Assembly (NCBI GenBank): GCA_031386985.1
Contig: JANNCV010000023.1
Span: 1-64,000, forward strand
From: JANJUB01 sp031386985
GTDB taxonomy: Bacteria; Armatimonadota; Fimbriimonadia; Fimbriimonadales; Fimbriimonadaceae
Length of the DNA stretch: 64,000 bases
Direction: 5' to 3'
In this document: in pieces, positions 43,021-51,111 of the stretch
How the letters are laid out: each line of letters opens with the position of its first letter
Numbering within the stretch: the first letter of the stretch is position 1
Made by a program: the position numbers and the translations under genes
Notes under the pieces: model-generated
Seen by the model: the letters and a program-made list of their open reading frames with translations, nothing else
The model's database searches: none
What the model was told of the DNA's origin: nothing

Positions 43021-44187
43021 TTGACCAAGCTTCCTCGCTGGCTTACCGTTATCTATGTTGCGGTCTTTCTGGACCTCGTTGGTTTTGGGATGCTGATTCC
43101 CGATATCCAACTCCGGGCTGAACAACTCGGCGCACCGGGCTGGCTAATCGGCGTCATGCTTGCCAGCACTTTCATCATACAAGTCCCGATTTCGCCCCAC
43201 TGGGGCAAACTCAGTGACCGTATCGGTCGTAAGCCAGTGCTCATTGCTTGCACGGCTTTTTCTGCGGCCGGGATGCTTTGCTACGGACTGGCCGGAACGA
43301 TTCCGCTTATGATCTTGAGCCGAGTTCTCTCGGGATTCGGCGGTGCAAATGTTGCGGTAGCCCAAGCTCTGGTCGCCGATGGCACGTCGCCGGAACAGCG
43401 AACGGTTGTTATGGGGCGGATCAGCGCAGCGATAACGGCCGGGCTTGTTGGCGGTCCGGTGGCCGGCGGTTTCATTGGATCGTATTGGAATAGTCATTGG
43501 GTCGGCTATATCGCCGCGGCCGGTTCCGCGCTCGGGGCCATTCTCATTCTCTTGTTTGTTCCTCAACAAAAACCAAAGCCCCAAGAGGGAACGTCGCGCC
43601 GCCTTCTTTTTGACTTTGGCCTCCTCCGCGAGCTCCCCCAGGTACGACAAATCGCGATTGTTGCCACGATTGCGTGGTTCTCGCTCGCCTTGCTTGAGGG
43701 AACATTTGGGCGGCTCATCAAGCAGACGATGGGTTTCGGGAAGTTCGAGTTTGGAATCATCTTCGGTTACGAGTCTCTGATCGGGTTCTTAATCCAGGCG
43801 TTATTCCTCACCTGGATTATTACTCGGATAAGGGATTTCAAACTCCTTCGATTAGGCTACTTGCTGCAAGGGTTGGGCCTAGCCGCGACCCCTTTCGCAT
43901 ACCTCGTACCAGTTCCGGGAGTTTGGCTGCTCGTGTTAATTCTCATCAGTACGGTCTACGCATTGGGAGCTGGGGTAGCGGGTCCGACGGTTAACAGCCT
44001 CGCCAGCAACCTCACCCCAGATCATCGGCAAGGCGAACTTTTTGGCTTGCTGCAGGGCACCCGTTCAATTGGCTTCATTTTGGGACCCATAATCGGAGGA
44101 GCACTCTTCGACTGGTGGTTTGCCGCCCCCTACCTGGTGGCGGGACTGACGTGCTTATCGGCGGCTCTTATCCTTCGAAGGTCTTAG
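43021..44187 (+). CDS. MFS transporter, TetA-type drug efflux family
   Basis: 388 residues, about 12 transmembrane helices. The motif between helices 2 and 3 reads GKLSDRIGRKPVLI, the classic MFS motif A, and GISAAITAGLVGGPVAGGFIG the later motif C-like part; the start FLDLVGFGMLIPDIQLRAEQ is as in TetA-like exporters. Likely a proton-coupled exporter of a drug or metabolite. It starts with TTG directly after the cysS stop, so it is co-transcribed. Confidence 0.88.
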   Translation: MTKLPRWLTVIYVAVFLDLVGFGMLIPDIQLRAEQLGAPGWLIGVMLASTFIIQVPISPHWGKLSDRIGRKPVLIACTAFSAAGMLCYGLAGTIPLMILSRVLSGFGGANVAVAQALVADGTSPEQRTVVMGRISAAITAGLVGGPVAGGFIGSYWNSHWVGYIAAAGSALGAILILLFVPQQKPKPQEGTSRRLLFDFGLLRELPQVRQIAIVATIAWFSLALLEGTFGRLIKQTMGFGKFEFGIIFGYESLIGFLIQALFLTWIITRIRDFKLLRLGYLLQGLGLAATPFAYLVPVPGVWLLVLILISTVYALGAGVAGPTVNSLASNLTPDHRQGELFGLLQGTRSIGFILGPIIGGALFDWWFAAPYLVAGLTCLSAALILRRS

Positions 44188-44463
44188 TCCCCGTCACCAA
44201 TCCCCCCTTCAAACTGCAAGAAATTGGCATTGTGAGCTACATCGTTGCTCCTGAAGTTGCCGCAATCGTGGGTGAGGCGGCTCGAATCGTCACTGAGGCG
44301 ACCGTAACGGCTCTTCTTGCGGGTTCAGTGGCAACGACGGCGGATTCAGAGGGTAGCTCTCGCGGTACCTCCCTTCCGCTCCGTTGGTGAGCAAAGTGAT
44401 GGGGAGCAACAAAGTCCTGAAATCCAGGTTCTCGAACTGCGGCAGGCCGGTAAGCTATCGAAA
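44188..44463. other. Intergenic region, no gene recognised
   Basis: 276 bp with only short frames (one low-complexity Ala/Thr/Val-rich frame on either strand) that I do not accept as genes. The -10 of the next gene is at its right end. Confidence 0.4.
44451..44456 (+). promoter_or_regulatory. Start-proximal -10 (TAAGCT)
   Basis: TAAGCT ends 7 nt before the ATG at 44464; supports that start over the longer frame beginning at 44317. Confidence 0.45.
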
Positions 44464-45114
44464 ATGGCCCAGCCAACCAGAAAGCCAGCCCGAATCATCT
44501 GGATTGTCATGATCTGTGCGGTCATGCTGGCCGTCGGCATCTTCTGGATAGAGCTGGTGGCTCGGAGCGTTCTGGCCGATACCCACCTGGTTAGAAACCA
44601 GTCCGGGGGAATGTTGCCAACGCTGAAAGTCGGGGCGGTTTACCGTTATTCCTCAAGCGCTTATCGCGATACAATCCCCAAGCCGGGCGATATTATCGTC
44701 TTTCATCGAGAGCCTGATCCGGATCGGGGCGTAAGAGCCAGCACCCTTTTTATCGGCCGCTGTATCGCAGTTCCCGGAGATACGGTTGAAATCAAAGACG
44801 ATAAGCTCTACCGCAATGGCATGATCGTGCCCGAGCCTTATCTCGCTCAGCCAGAGCAATATGATTTCAAGCTTGTTGAGCGAAAAGGCAAAGTCATTCC
44901 GTTCTTTCCTGATGACAGGTGGTCGTCATTGACCTTGCCGCGCTTTCAGCCGGAGACCGAAGAGGAGTCCGCCGCGCTCACCCGAAAACCTCCTGCTTCA
45001 GTTCCCTCCGAAAGCCTCCTCATACTTTCTGATAACCGTGCGAATGCTTATGACGGGCGCTTTTGGGGATTCCTACCGATTGAGAAGGTCGCTGGCCGGC
45101 TTGAAGGAATTTGA
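44464..45114 (+). CDS. Signal peptidase I-like protein lacking the catalytic Ser-Lys dyad
   Basis: 216 residues with the SPase I fold (family S26): an N-terminal transmembrane anchor (IIWIVMICAVMLAVGIFWIE), then the periplasmic domain. Box B reads NQSGGMLPTLKVG where active enzymes have PSGSMxPTLxxGD, so the nucleophile Ser is Gly49. Box D reads FIGRCIAVPGDTVEI where active enzymes have KRxxGxPGD, so the general base Lys is Gly98. Box E is kept as SDNRANAYDGRFWGFLP, but the Ser of DSR is Gly. The frame and fold are intact, so this looks like a maintained non-catalytic paralogue, not a decaying gene. A functional SPase I should exist elsewhere. Confidence 0.8.
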   Translation: MAQPTRKPARIIWIVMICAVMLAVGIFWIELVARSVLADTHLVRNQSGGMLPTLKVGAVYRYSSSAYRDTIPKPGDIIVFHREPDPDRGVRASTLFIGRCIAVPGDTVEIKDDKLYRNGMIVPEPYLAQPEQYDFKLVERKGKVIPFFPDDRWSSLTLPRFQPETEEESAALTRKPPASVPSESLLILSDNRANAYDGRFWGFLPIEKVAGRLEGI

Positions 45115-45119
45115 ATCCG

Positions 45120-45539
45120 CTATTGCTTGACCATCTTGCCCGTTCCATCGCCACCTGGCGAGGAAAACGCCTTCAGATCGGAGTCCAGCGTGATGTCAAA
45201 ATCCGGCGATGTTGCCGGCTTTCCGTTTTCGAGCTTAGTCACCATATGCAGAGCCCTGTCTTTAAGCGTATAGGTGCCCGAAAGGGTCGAGTCCTTTCCG
45301 TCGAACTTGGCCCTCCCTTCATAGGTGCCATCCTCATTGAAGGTCATTGTGATCTCGGGCAACTTTGTTCCCGGGGGAGCCATTTTCACGGTGTCCTCAC
45401 TTAGCACCAACTTCCATATCCCAACCATTGCATTGGCGGGCTTAGCTACCGGCTGAGAATTGGCGGCAGGGTTGGGCGACCCGCATCCCGTCAGAAGGAT
45501 CATCGAGAGAAAAACGCTAACCAGAAGACATCGCGACAT
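45120..45539 (-). CDS. Small lipoprotein of unknown function
   Basis: 139 residues. ATG 45539 starts the signal MSRCLLVSVFLSMILLTGC with lipobox LTGC. The mature part contains a lipocalin-like beta pattern: GIWKLVLSEDTVK, TMTFNEDGTYEGRAKFDGK, STLSGTYTLKDRALHMVT, as in small extracellular domains described for stress or drug-binding proteins. No catalytic motif. It converges with the SPase-like gene with a 5-bp gap. Confidence 0.65.
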   Translation of the reverse strand: MSRCLLVSVFLSMILLTGCGSPNPAANSQPVAKPANAMVGIWKLVLSEDTVKMAPPGTKLPEITMTFNEDGTYEGRAKFDGKDSTLSGTYTLKDRALHMVTKLENGKPATSPDFDITLDSDLKAFSSPGGDGTGKMVKQ

Positions 45540-45620
45540 AAGTTTCAAGGACGATTTTAAACCTCGGATCGTTGCAGCGAGGGCACCACCGTTAAATGGC
45601 ACCCTCGAAGTTATGCAAAC

Positions 45621-47204
45621 TTACAGCCGAACGATCAGATTCACAGTTGCCGTGCTTGGGCTGAGCCCAGGCTTGGTGAGCGTGTAGGTAAAAGTATCTG
45701 TCCCAACAAAGCCGTTTACAGACTTATACAAGAACGAACCCGTCGCGCCCATAGTCAGCGTCCCGTGCAGGGGTTGTTGAGTGACGGAAATGCTGGCCCC
45801 ACCCGCCCAGCGATCATTAGTTGTAACGGGCAGAGGTGGTCGAAACGTGATACCCGAGCGAGGGCGAAAAGTATCGGAGATGGCGACGGAGGCTTGGTTG
45901 ATGCATGACAATCGGAAGCCCGTGGCGTGACTTTCAATGCCGAGGATATCGCCGGAAGCCTCATGAGAGACAATCCCCCAATCAACGTGCGTGTAACCGA
46001 GGGTGACCGGGAGGAAGATGTCCCACCGCTTCGCTCCAGCCGCGTTCAGTTTCGTGAATCCCGTCGCCATGCCGCTTCCCGCATCCCGTGCCGTCATAAT
46101 GCTAGTCTCGCCGAAGATATCTCGATGAACGGACAGGCCCCTTATGACTTGGTTCGCGGGGCTTTGCCATGTTGAGGTGATGTTTAGACCGGAAAGTAGA
46201 TTCACCTCAGAGCGGTTTCCGCGCCTAAAACCAACCGCACTTGCAGACTGGTTCATCCAATCGTCTACTCCCATAATCATATTCGTTCCTGGCTCAGGAG
46301 TGTAAAGTAGAGACTCTTCGATGTTGCCCGTACTCCGGTTGATTCGACGAGTTGCCGCTCGTGATTGATACATCCCAACGCCGACAGTGCTATTCCACGT
46401 GCCACTCCATCTGACCGTTGGCAGGGGAGCGCTGAAGTTATCAAACATGAGCTCAAAGCTCATACTGCGCCCCTCGGCCGAAGTGAATTGGTTGTCGGCA
46501 AGCTGGGCTTGCGTCCAAGTCCGGGTGCCGTCGGACAAGAACCGGTTAAGTTCCGGGTTCTTGTTGTTCAGCATCGCGATGAAGACCTCATCGCCGACCT
46601 CGGGTAACGCCATCATGGGCTCCTGCGTCCCCCTGTACTTCTCTGGGATTTGAAATTCGAGCAATGCGTCGCCCATCGTAGCCTTGTATAGCCAGGTGTT
46701 TCGCTCGGTCCCGTTCTCTCCCCAGCCGCAAACGTATACGTTGCCGGCTGCGTCTACTTCGAGATCGGTTGGGACCTCCATTCCGCCCGCCGTCGTTGCG
46801 CTAAAGACCCACTCGTAGACATTATTCAAGTTCTGGTCGAGCTTGACAATAAATATCTGCTGGTTGGCCGAGCCGGTGGGATTTAGGTTGCCCGCGACGT
46901 AGAAGTAACCCCCGGACTCGACGCATTCACTGCAACTACTGGAGTCCCCCCAGATGCCGGTCCAAACGTCGTGGACGGAACGATTTCGATTCAAAATCGT
47001 TACGATACCGGTGTTATGCCCTCCTTCCTTGTAATCTCCTACGATCAGGAAGCGACCGTTAGAACTAACAAGCGCATCCGAAACCGTGTCTTGGATGAGG
47101 TCGGTGGATAAGTTAGTTCGGGTCCAAGCGAGCTTGGCGGGTTGGGCGGAGGCGGTTCCGAGGAGAGCCGCAATGGCAAAGCTGGAGAAGTAAAGTTTTT
47201 TCAC
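45621..47204 (-). CDS. Secreted beta-propeller protein with C-terminal Ig-like domain
   Basis: 527 residues. Start GTG 47204 gives signal MKKLYFSSFAIAALLGTASA. The main part is a repeat-rich propeller of the SBBP/VCBS type (DLEVDAAGNVYVCGWGENG, GGYFYVAGNLNPTGSANQQ). The last ~90 residues form an Ig-like (Big_9/cadherin-like) domain: SVTQQPLHGTLTMGATGSFL, GFVGTDTFTYTLT. Likely extracellular with structural or binding role. A CGTCACAAG operator-like array lies in the divergent promoter region. Confidence 0.75.
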   Translation of the reverse strand: MKKLYFSSFAIAALLGTASAQPAKLAWTRTNLSTDLIQDTVSDALVSSNGRFLIVGDYKEGGHNTGIVTILNRNRSVHDVWTGIWGDSSSCSECVESGGYFYVAGNLNPTGSANQQIFIVKLDQNLNNVYEWVFSATTAGGMEVPTDLEVDAAGNVYVCGWGENGTERNTWLYKATMGDALLEFQIPEKYRGTQEPMMALPEVGDEVFIAMLNNKNPELNRFLSDGTRTWTQAQLADNQFTSAEGRSMSFELMFDNFSAPLPTVRWSGTWNSTVGVGMYQSRAATRRINRSTGNIEESLLYTPEPGTNMIMGVDDWMNQSASAVGFRRGNRSEVNLLSGLNITSTWQSPANQVIRGLSVHRDIFGETSIMTARDAGSGMATGFTKLNAAGAKRWDIFLPVTLGYTHVDWGIVSHEASGDILGIESHATGFRLSCINQASVAISDTFRPRSGITFRPPLPVTTNDRWAGGASISVTQQPLHGTLTMGATGSFLYKSVNGFVGTDTFTYTLTKPGLSPSTATVNLIVRL

Positions 47205-47210
47205 ACATAG

Positions 47211-47216
47211 AGCTTA
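47211..47216 (-). promoter_or_regulatory. Start-proximal -10 (TAAGCT) of the secreted propeller gene
   Basis: TAAGCT on the minus strand ends 6 nt before the GTG at 47204. Confidence 0.45.
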
Positions 47217-47226
47217 GCGAGGCAAA

Positions 47227-47257
47227 CGTCACAAGAACGTCACAAGCACTTGTGACG
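47227..47257. promoter_or_regulatory. Operator-like cluster of three CGTCACAAG half-sites
   Basis: CGTCACAAG at 47227-47235 and 47238-47246 as direct repeats (11-bp period) and its inverse CTTGTGACG at 47249-47257, the last two forming a 20-bp palindrome. It lies between divergent genes (47204 minus and 47289 plus). This is a typical layout for a dimeric regulator; I cannot name it. Confidence 0.55.
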
Positions 47258-47288
47258 GACACTTGATCATAAATGCAATCATCGCAAC

Positions 47289-48113
47289 ATGCAAGCCCCG
47301 CTCCTCATTGTTGACGGCGATAATCTCACCCATCGCGCCTATCACACCTCCCCAAAATCAATCGTCGCGCCCGACGGTACGCCGACCAATGCGATTGTCG
47401 GCTTCTTCAGCATCCTCTCGCGGCTCTGGTCCTTGGAAAAACTCGGCCCTGTATTCGTGGCTTGGGATACTTTGGGCGTAGATACTTATCGTAGCCAACT
47501 CCTCCCGGCTTATCAAACCGGTCGAGTGTTCGAACCCGCCATCGTCATTCAACTGAACATGCTCCCCACGATTTGTAGCGCCTTCGGATTCGGAGTTGGC
47601 ACGGAGGCTGGATTCGAAGCCGATGACATCATGGCCACCGCCGCCCTTTCATATCACGGTGAATCCTTGCTTTACACCACGGATAAGGATTCCTACCAAC
47701 TCGTCACGGAGCGCATCCATGTTCTCGCCCCTCAACGCGGGGGCAAACCGCCCCTCCATATCGGCCCTGCTCAAGTGGTCGAGATGTTAGGAGTGTTACC
47801 CGAGCAAGTTACCGATTTCAAAGCCCTCGCCGGCGACCCTTCCGACAAAATCCCCGGCGCAAAAGGCATCGGCCCAAAAACCGCCGCTTCCCTGCTCCTC
47901 CAGCACGGCTCCCTTGAGGAAGTTCTCAAAACTTGGGCAAGGCCGGATGAGGTGGATCAACTTTTGATGTACAAGGAAGTCGTTAAGATGCGCCCGGCCG
48001 CAACTATCAAACTTCCAACCCAAACCCCCGATTGGCAATCCGGTGCCGAAGCCCTAAGGTCACTTGGCGCAACCAATCTCGCCCAGCGAATTCAAGCTTT
48101 GAAATCGAGCTAA
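47289..48113 (+). CDS. 5'-3' exonuclease, PolA N-terminal/FEN-like, stand-alone
   Basis: 274 residues, equal to the flap-endonuclease domain of DNA polymerase I without the polymerase part. Visible are LLIVDGDNLTHRAYHTSP, VFVAWDTLGVDTYRSQLLP, EADDIMATAAL, YTTDKDSYQLV with the metal-binding Asp residues, and the helix-hairpin-helix GDPSDKIPGAKGIGPKTAASL. Removes RNA primers or flaps. It ends 4 bp inside the convergent DinB gene. Confidence 0.92.
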   Translation: MQAPLLIVDGDNLTHRAYHTSPKSIVAPDGTPTNAIVGFFSILSRLWSLEKLGPVFVAWDTLGVDTYRSQLLPAYQTGRVFEPAIVIQLNMLPTICSAFGFGVGTEAGFEADDIMATAALSYHGESLLYTTDKDSYQLVTERIHVLAPQRGGKPPLHIGPAQVVEMLGVLPEQVTDFKALAGDPSDKIPGAKGIGPKTAASLLLQHGSLEEVLKTWARPDEVDQLLMYKEVVKMRPAATIKLPTQTPDWQSGAEALRSLGATNLAQRIQALKSS

Positions 48114-48619
48114 CGTCGCTTCCACAGCTCGTGCAACAACACCGCTTGCCCACCATGATAGGCATCGTGCTCCACCACATGGGCGACGATCCAGCGCAAG
48201 GTGTACGAGGCTCGGCTACCGGGAAAAATCTGCTCTGGTGTCATGCTTTTGATCGCCAACAGAGAGCGCGCCCGAATACGGTCGTGGAGTTCGAAGTACC
48301 ATTCGATCGGCTGATTCGGAGGTGCTGGCCATTTCACATTGTCCTGATCGGTCTCCCTTACGAGCAGCAACTTCATCTCTTCCTCGGTTCGCTCTTGCTT
48401 AGCCGCAAACTCCTCAAACCAATAGGCTTCGCAATCCGCCATGTGCAAAATGACTGCGCCGATGCTGTGAAAATCCGCTGCGGGTTGCCAACAGATCGCC
48501 TCTGGCGAAGGCTCCTCCAAGTTCTCGCGCCATTCGCGCGTGCTGTCGTTCAGAGTCGCCAAGAGCAACCCGATCTGAGGATCGAAACCGGGAACAGGGG
48601 CAACATCGTAGTGGATCAT
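48110..48619 (-). CDS. DinB/YfiT-like putative metal-dependent enzyme
   Basis: 169-residue four-helix-bundle protein of the DinB superfamily. Three metal-binding His expected: FHSIGAVILHMADCEAYW (His in the middle), and AHVVEHDAYHGGQAVLLHEL at the end (HxxYHxGQ signature). Members include thiol-dependent transferases of bacillithiol or mycothiol type; the present substrate is not known. Confidence 0.8.
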   Translation of the reverse strand: MIHYDVAPVPGFDPQIGLLLATLNDSTREWRENLEEPSPEAICWQPAADFHSIGAVILHMADCEAYWFEEFAAKQERTEEEMKLLLVRETDQDNVKWPAPPNQPIEWYFELHDRIRARSLLAIKSMTPEQIFPGSRASYTLRWIVAHVVEHDAYHGGQAVLLHELWKRR

Positions 48620-48899
48620 CTGTAGGTTTTACCACCACGGGAGGACTCGTCATCGCCCGTATAGATATTCGCAGCGTAACGGATTAGGCTTAGTTAGTAA
48701 GGCATGAGCCAGAACTCGTCAACCTTAACGGGCCAAGAGCGAGACGCGAACTTGACTATTTCCGCTCAAAGCAGTGCCAGATTGAGATTGGGTTATGATC
48801 CCGCGAAGGATGTGTTAAGGAGCCCGGCTCATAACGCGCTCTTAAATATCTCCACAGATACTTTGCCTGCGCCACCAAAGCGCGTTCTCTAGGAGATTC
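48620..48899 (+). promoter_or_regulatory. Structured 5' leader of the prepilin gene
   Basis: 280 bp without an accepted gene. The last 108 nt (48792-48899) can form two competing hairpins: GTTATGA/TCATAAC (48792-48798 with 48829-48835) and AACGCGCT/AGCGCGTT (48833-48840 with 48879-48886), which share AAC at 48833-48835. ATCTCC at 48848-48853 is an exact complement to the Shine-Dalgarno GGAGAT at 48892-48897, and lies in the loop of the second hairpin. This suggests RNA-based control of translation. A 62-codon frame (48704-48892) crosses the region; I do not accept it. Confidence 0.45.
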
Positions 48900-49841
48900 A
48901 TGAAAAAAGCTTTTACATTAATTGAATTGCTCGTCGTTATCGCTATAATCGCGATTTTGGCGGCTATCTTGTTCCCCGTCTTTGCTCAGGCTAAAACTGC
49001 GGCAAAGGCCTCGGCCGACCTTTCGAATATGAAGCAGATTGGCGTTTCGATGCAACTCTATCTGGCGGATTGGGACGACATGTACGGTCAAGCCTACTAC
49101 TACAACAATGACAACGACTCATCCGGCGGTTACACTCAATGGTCGGGCGCGATTCAGCCTTACGTTAAGAACCTCCAAATCTTTGTCAGCCCCCTCGACC
49201 CAACAAATGGTCTCGCTCCAACCAACTTTATCGGCAACAATCTCGGCTACGGTGCCCCTCCCGGACAGGTTACGCAGTTCAACCTGCAAGATAACCAAGC
49301 GCCCCGCTTGAGCTACGTCGCGAATGGCCTCGTTTTTGCCCGAAAGCGACGAAGCATTGACCCCATGAACGTTATCTCGGCGACCGGAATTGACGAAACC
49401 GCGCGAACCATCGCGCTGGCCCACATGACCAGCTACCCAACCTGTATCAACGATAGCTCGGTTGCTTCGGGCGTCTCCTTCAAGACTCACCGCTCCATGA
49501 ACTCAATCAAGCTCGCCAGCGGCGATCGTTTCCAAGGCGAAGCCGCCGTGGAAGTGGGCAATCCGTTCTACTACACCGTTACTCCTGCCGAGGCTCAAGC
49601 CCGCTGGGATAGCTGTAAGCTCGGAACTGACCCAACCCCGACAAACCTCAAGTTTCACATCGGCTATATCTCGCCCGACCGTGTGAAGAAGGGTGCGAAC
49701 TACGTATTCTGCGATACGCACGCGAAATACTCACGCCCAGAGCAAACCCTCCGACCTGACGCTTACATGTGGGGCACTCGCGCCTACACCGCCGGTGGTG
49801 GAGAAATCCGCGATCCATTGACAGGCTTGCCTGTTCGCTAA
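48900..49841 (+). CDS. Type II secretion/prepilin-type N-terminal cleavage protein
   Basis: 313 residues. The N-terminus AFTLIELLVVIAIIAILAA is a type IV pilin-like signal: a short basic leader MKK, cleavage at A|FTLIE with Glu5, and a hydrophobic assembly helix. The continuation FPVFAQAKTAAKASADLSNM and KQIGVSMQLYLADWDD is the pattern seen in the very large prepilin families of armatimonads and planctomycetes, with the C-terminal end (VFCDTHAKYSRPEQTLRP) near the H-X9-DG-like strand. Strong Shine-Dalgarno AGGAG. It probably assembles in a pseudopilus or is a surface protein; a processing peptidase is elsewhere. Confidence 0.92.
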   Translation: MKKAFTLIELLVVIAIIAILAAILFPVFAQAKTAAKASADLSNMKQIGVSMQLYLADWDDMYGQAYYYNNDNDSSGGYTQWSGAIQPYVKNLQIFVSPLDPTNGLAPTNFIGNNLGYGAPPGQVTQFNLQDNQAPRLSYVANGLVFARKRRSIDPMNVISATGIDETARTIALAHMTSYPTCINDSSVASGVSFKTHRSMNSIKLASGDRFQGEAAVEVGNPFYYTVTPAEAQARWDSCKLGTDPTPTNLKFHIGYISPDRVKKGANYVFCDTHAKYSRPEQTLRPDAYMWGTRAYTAGGGEIRDPLTGLPVR

Positions 49842-49862
49842 GGTTAACCAACCTAACCCAAG

Positions 49863-49895
49863 AGCCCCTCACGATTTTCGTGGGGGGCTTTCTTG
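49863..49895 (+). terminator. Rho-independent terminator of the prepilin gene
   Basis: A 12-bp stem (AGCCCCTCACGA with TCGTGGGGGGCT, one G-T pair) and a short T loop, followed by TTTCTT. It starts 21 bp after the stop codon. Confidence 0.88.
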
Positions 49896-49979
49896 CTATT
49901 CGCACTCTTCACGAATTTGCTCACGACCAAACTGATAACATAAAGGAGCCACAACGATTGCAACTGCCGAGCAAAGAGT

Positions 49980-50080
49980 CCAGGCCCGAAGGGTCGGCAA
50001 GAATATAGCCCAGGGCAACGCCCTGGGTTGCGGACCAAACCTCAAAGCCCTGAAAGGGCGACACGGTGGCCTTTAATGGC
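49980..50080. repeat. Intergenic hairpin repeat element
   Basis: Contains the perfect stem CCCAGGGC-AAC-GCCCTGGG (50009-50027) and GCCCT-GAA-AGGGC (50047-50059), within the spacing seen in dispersed intergenic repeats of many genomes. It lies between the convergent prepilin and DUF2330 genes and may help end both transcripts. Confidence 0.6.
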
Positions 50081-50115
50081 ACAGCGGTTACCGGGAGATG
50101 CGGACGACTACCCCT

Positions 50116-51111
50116 TCACGGCAAAGCCTTCCGTCTTCGCCACAACTTAGCGACGCCAAAACCAACCACCGCCGTCACGACACCTCCAATCGCCCATGTT
50201 TCAATTGGGATCGGCGGCATTTCGGGCTGTGGGCCCGTGAAGTGGAAGTAAATGTCCGCCGTGCAATCTTCATTGGGGAACGAAGTATCGCGGAAGAGCG
50301 ACACGGTTGCACTGCGTGGCAAAGAACTGAGTTTCAATTGCCGCTGCAGATCACGCGCAAACCCTCCGTAGAGCGGAGCGGATTTGCCGTCTTTATAGAA
50401 GGAGTCTGATCGAGTCAGCTCCTCGTACTCGCCCGGGCCTACAAAGAAAACCTGCAACCCCTCATTGGGACTTCCCTCTTTTGGGATGTTGTCCATCGGC
50501 ACGTAGTAAGGATTGAAAGGTTGGTCGGTTTTGAAGGACATCTTCACCAACCCCGTCTCCGCCTTTCCGTAATCAGCCAGAACCTTGAATGCGGTGAAAT
50601 ACCAACCCTTCTTGATATAGAAGTCGGTCCACTTTTCAATGCTCGGCGACGTCGCGTATCCGCGTGCCTTCATCCACTTAGCCAGGCCACTCGCATCCGT
50701 GGCTTTGAGAACCGTCGCTCCATAGCCGGCAACCCTGGTTACCGAAACAACTTGTACGGTTTTCGGGGAAGAGCCCGCGGATTCGGTCCCCTTGGTTTCG
50801 TTCGCTTCCTTTACACGCATCTTGCGGTAGTAATCGTTCATGCCATCCACTAAGGTCTTGAATGCCTTAGGGTTGACTTCCTCAAGCTTCGGCTCACTCG
50901 GAGTAGGCGCGATGAAGCCAAGGTCTTTGGCTTCGGTTGAAAACTTTGCCTTGCGGATGAAGTGTTCGGTATTCGTATCCGCATCCCAAACAATGATGTT
51001 CGCTTGTCCGCTGAACATAACCACTTGCTTGGGAAACGAAACGCTGCAACACGCCGCTGCAATCGTCGCCGCACAAGCGAAACCGACAAACATCCAAACT
51101 CTCACTCTCAT
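50116..51111 (-). CDS. DUF2330 family protein, paralogue 7 (last of the array)
   Basis: 331 residues. Family blocks of DUF2330: ANIIVWDADTNTEHFIRKAKF, LGFIAPTPSEPKLEEVNPKA, AGYGATVLKATDASGLAKW, FYIKKGWYFTAFKVL, GLVKMSFKTDQPFNPYYVP. Signal peptide before ACCSV and one C-terminal helix (IGGVVTAVVGFGVA) with a basic end RRRKALP, so it is membrane-anchored and faces the periplasm. ATG 51111 overlaps the previous stop (ATGA). The role of the family is unknown. Confidence 0.85.
   Translation of the reverse strand: MRVRVWMFVGFACAATIAAACCSVSFPKQVVMFSGQANIIVWDADTNTEHFIRKAKFSTEAKDLGFIAPTPSEPKLEEVNPKAFKTLVDGMNDYYRKMRVKEANETKGTESAGSSPKTVQVVSVTRVAGYGATVLKATDASGLAKWMKARGYATSPSIEKWTDFYIKKGWYFTAFKVLADYGKAETGLVKMSFKTDQPFNPYYVPMDNIPKEGSPNEGLQVFFVGPGEYEELTRSDSFYKDGKSAPLYGGFARDLQRQLKLSSLPRSATVSLFRDTSFPNEDCTADIYFHFTGPQPEMPPIPIETWAIGGVVTAVVGFGVAKLWRRRKALP

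Noticed and set aside
44115..44476. Short frames on both strands between the MFS and SPase-like genes
   Set aside because: Low-complexity Ala/Thr/Val-rich translations without ribosome sites, overlapping each other.
48704..48892. 62-codon frame in the prepilin leader
   Set aside because: No Shine-Dalgarno or clear -10 before it, and it spans the paired segments of the proposed leader structure.
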